Below are positions 6,052 to 7,079 of a stretch of 7,079 nt of DNA, piece by piece. The stretch lies in the NCBI GenBank assembly GCA_934141615.1, contig CAKPCM010000044.1, positions 1-7,079 of the forward strand, read 5' to 3'. Under the pieces are notes generated by a model. The model ran no database searches. It was not told where the DNA came from and saw only the letters and a program-made list of their open reading frames with translations. This DNA comes from an uncultured Bacilli bacterium (GTDB taxonomy: Bacteria > Bacillota_I > Bacilli_A > RF39 > UBA660). Every line of letters starts with the position of its first letter. Within the stretch, counting starts at the first letter, position 1. The translations under genes and the position numbers were made by a program.

Positions 6052-6902
6052 TTATAATTTCGGATTCCTCCGCCTCAGCTTCCGATGTTCTTTTGCCGGC
6101 TTAGACCGGGAAAATATTTCTTTTAGTGTTTGCTTTTCTTCCACAGAAAGCTGAGTGACTTTCATCTCCAGATTTTTGCAGAAAAGAAGTAAAAGACCGT
6201 TTATATAAGCATCATTTGATGACTCTGTATCGTCATCTGCGGTAGTAGGTATTTGAGATGTAAAGTCATCAATGATATTTTTGACCATGCTTTGATAGTC
6301 AATGTCGCTGGTGGTATTGCATCTTTCATATGTGCGCTTCTTAGGTCAGAGACAATCGGTTTCAAGTCTGATGACAGAATATTCATGTAATACTGTTCTG
6401 CTTCAATGTGTGAATTATCAAATACGCTTGCAAATGCATCAGTAGAATCGGCACCAAGCTCTGTTAATTTACATCTCATCACATCAAGAAAAGCATTCGC
6501 TATCTGAATTCCCTTATCGTTAAATCCATCAATATAGATTTCCAGGTCAGTCATGAATTTTTTGAAATTTTCATGTGTGAGTAATTCAGATAATAATCGA
6601 GGATTATATTTTTTATCAGTCAGTATTTGTATGGAATCGTCATTTAGGTGCAGATCAGATACTGACTGATTTTTATGTTGCCGTAATTCTGTCCGGCAAA
6701 GAAGGTAATCGGTGCTTACGTTGTAAAAATTAGCAAGCGTTATAAGATTGCTGAGTGACATATATATATTTTCATATTTTTCATAATTGCCAAGCGTGGA
6801 GCTGGGGATACCGGTAGCATCGGATAACTCCTGCAACGACATTCTTTTTTCTGAGACTCTTAAATTTTTCAGTCTTTCTGGTATGGTAAGTTTAGTATGC
6901 AT
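6052..6902 (-). pseudogene. XRE-family (Cro/CI-type) regulator with a frameshift near 6300
   Basis: From ATG 6902 (minus strand) the first ~70 residues form an XRE helix-turn-helix: LTIPERLKNLRVSEKRMSLQ, then ELSDATGIPSSTLGNYEKYE with the recognition helix, and YNVSTDYLLCR at the end of the domain. A helical C-terminal region follows (LHLNDDSIQIL, LLSELLTHENFKKFMTDLEIYIDG) that I associate with regulators carried on clostridial integrative elements. After residue 200 (PPAT) the first frame runs 33 odd residues to a stop at 6201. The -1 frame continues naturally as DYQSMVKNIIDDF through MKVTQLSVEEKQTLKEIF to TAA at 6052. One missing or two extra bases at 6300-6302 explains this; the repaired length is about 282. 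The DNA-binding part is intact, so a truncated repressor could still act. GAGGAAG (6908-6914) is 5 bases from the start and confirms it. Confidence 0.8.
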
Positions 6903-6938
6903 AGTATCTTCCTCGTTTTTAAAGATACAGATAGGTTA

Positions 6939-6959
6939 CCATGATATTGCCATGAGATA
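6939..6959. promoter_or_regulatory. Candidate operator: repeated CCATGA upstream of the XRE gene
   Basis: CCATGATA (6939-6946) and CCATGAGATA (6950-6959) share CCATGA with an 11-base repeat distance, about one helical turn. They sit 37-57 bases upstream of the regulator's start, where a self-regulating XRE protein would bind. No -10/-35 pair for the minus strand is convincing enough to call. Confidence 0.3.
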
Positions 6960-6993
6960 AAGAAAAATTCTTTTCCTGTCTTGTCCCGAATGT

Positions 6994-7024
6994 TGGAAAA
7001 ACTGATAAAAACAAAATTTTTCCA
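6994..7024. repeat. Perfect 8-base inverted repeat upstream of the XRE gene
   Basis: TGGAAAAA (6994-7001) and TTTTTCCA (7017-7024) are perfect inverted copies 15 bases apart in AT-rich DNA. It could be an operator for a divergent promoter beyond the window edge or part of a hairpin; apart from this and the CCATGA repeat I see nothing in 6915-7079. Confidence 0.35.
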
Positions 7025-7079
7025 GCATCTTGGATATACCGAATCGGCATAGAAAATCTGAGAAAATAATTTCATAAAT

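Noticed and set aside
6869..7075. 68-codon minus-strand frame upstream of the XRE gene
   Set aside because: It overlaps the XRE start and its ribosome binding site in another frame, and its composition is that of AT-rich non-coding DNA.
1..7079. CRISPR array, tRNA or rRNA genes
   Set aside because: There is no regularly spaced repeat set beyond the short 14-base tandem, and no cloverleaf or rRNA-like sequence was seen. The hairpins at 5043-5120 lack tRNA arm spacing and a T-loop motif.

Overview
The window looks like an AT-leaning accessory region of a gut Clostridia / Lachnospiraceae-type Firmicute. The evidence is the recombinase style (zinc ribbon plus coiled coil, long C-terminus), an RlmD-like C-terminal tail typical of that group, an ISLre2-type transposase, and strong AGGA/GGGAG ribosome binding sites. 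The species cannot be named from the sequence. Family assignments come from recognising motifs by eye; no database was searched.

Layout. (1) 1-143: the last codons of an unrecognised + strand gene. (2) 167-1804: a large serine recombinase that has lost its N-terminus, including the catalytic serine region, and appears to lack a further segment before its zinc ribbon. From about codon 444 its frame runs into what looks like the 3' end of the 23S rRNA uracil methyltransferase gene rlmD (rumA), ending in a clear terminator at 1852-1903. This is best read as the end of an integrated conjugative element (attR-like junction) fused in frame to the chromosomal target gene. A near-perfect dyad around a central GT lies at the junction (1497-1508). 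(3) About 1907-3482: an ISLre2-family (UPF0236) insertion sequence with a damaged transposase (reading-frame break near 2050-2066 and an in-frame TAG at 3032), bounded by a candidate imperfect terminal repeat. (4) 3580-4803: a 407-residue membrane protein with an N-terminal TIR-like domain, a two-helix hairpin, and a second two-helix module resembling the TRADD-N-associated membrane domain of bacterial conflict systems. It has its own extended -10 promoter and its own terminator. (5) 4860-5160: a gene-free stretch with many small palindromes and three tandem G+C-rich hairpins directly upstream of (6) 5161-5865, a GIY-YIG-superfamily protein of the T5orf172/MUG113 type. (7) 5936-6022: a possible 28-codon ORF with a good ribosome binding site. 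(8) 6052-6902 on the - strand: an XRE-family regulator broken by a frameshift near 6300, with 177 bases of upstream region to the window end.

Together this looks like a decayed mobile-element integration site next to rlmD that has collected an insertion sequence and a small immunity- or stress-type cargo. The TIR/membrane protein is the most interesting gene: a membrane-anchored TIR receptor or effector not obviously matching a named defence system. The neighbouring GIY-YIG protein is a possible second player, but the terminator and 357-base gap between them argue for separate transcription. The recombinase, transposase and XRE gene are all broken, so the region is probably no longer mobile by its own genes.
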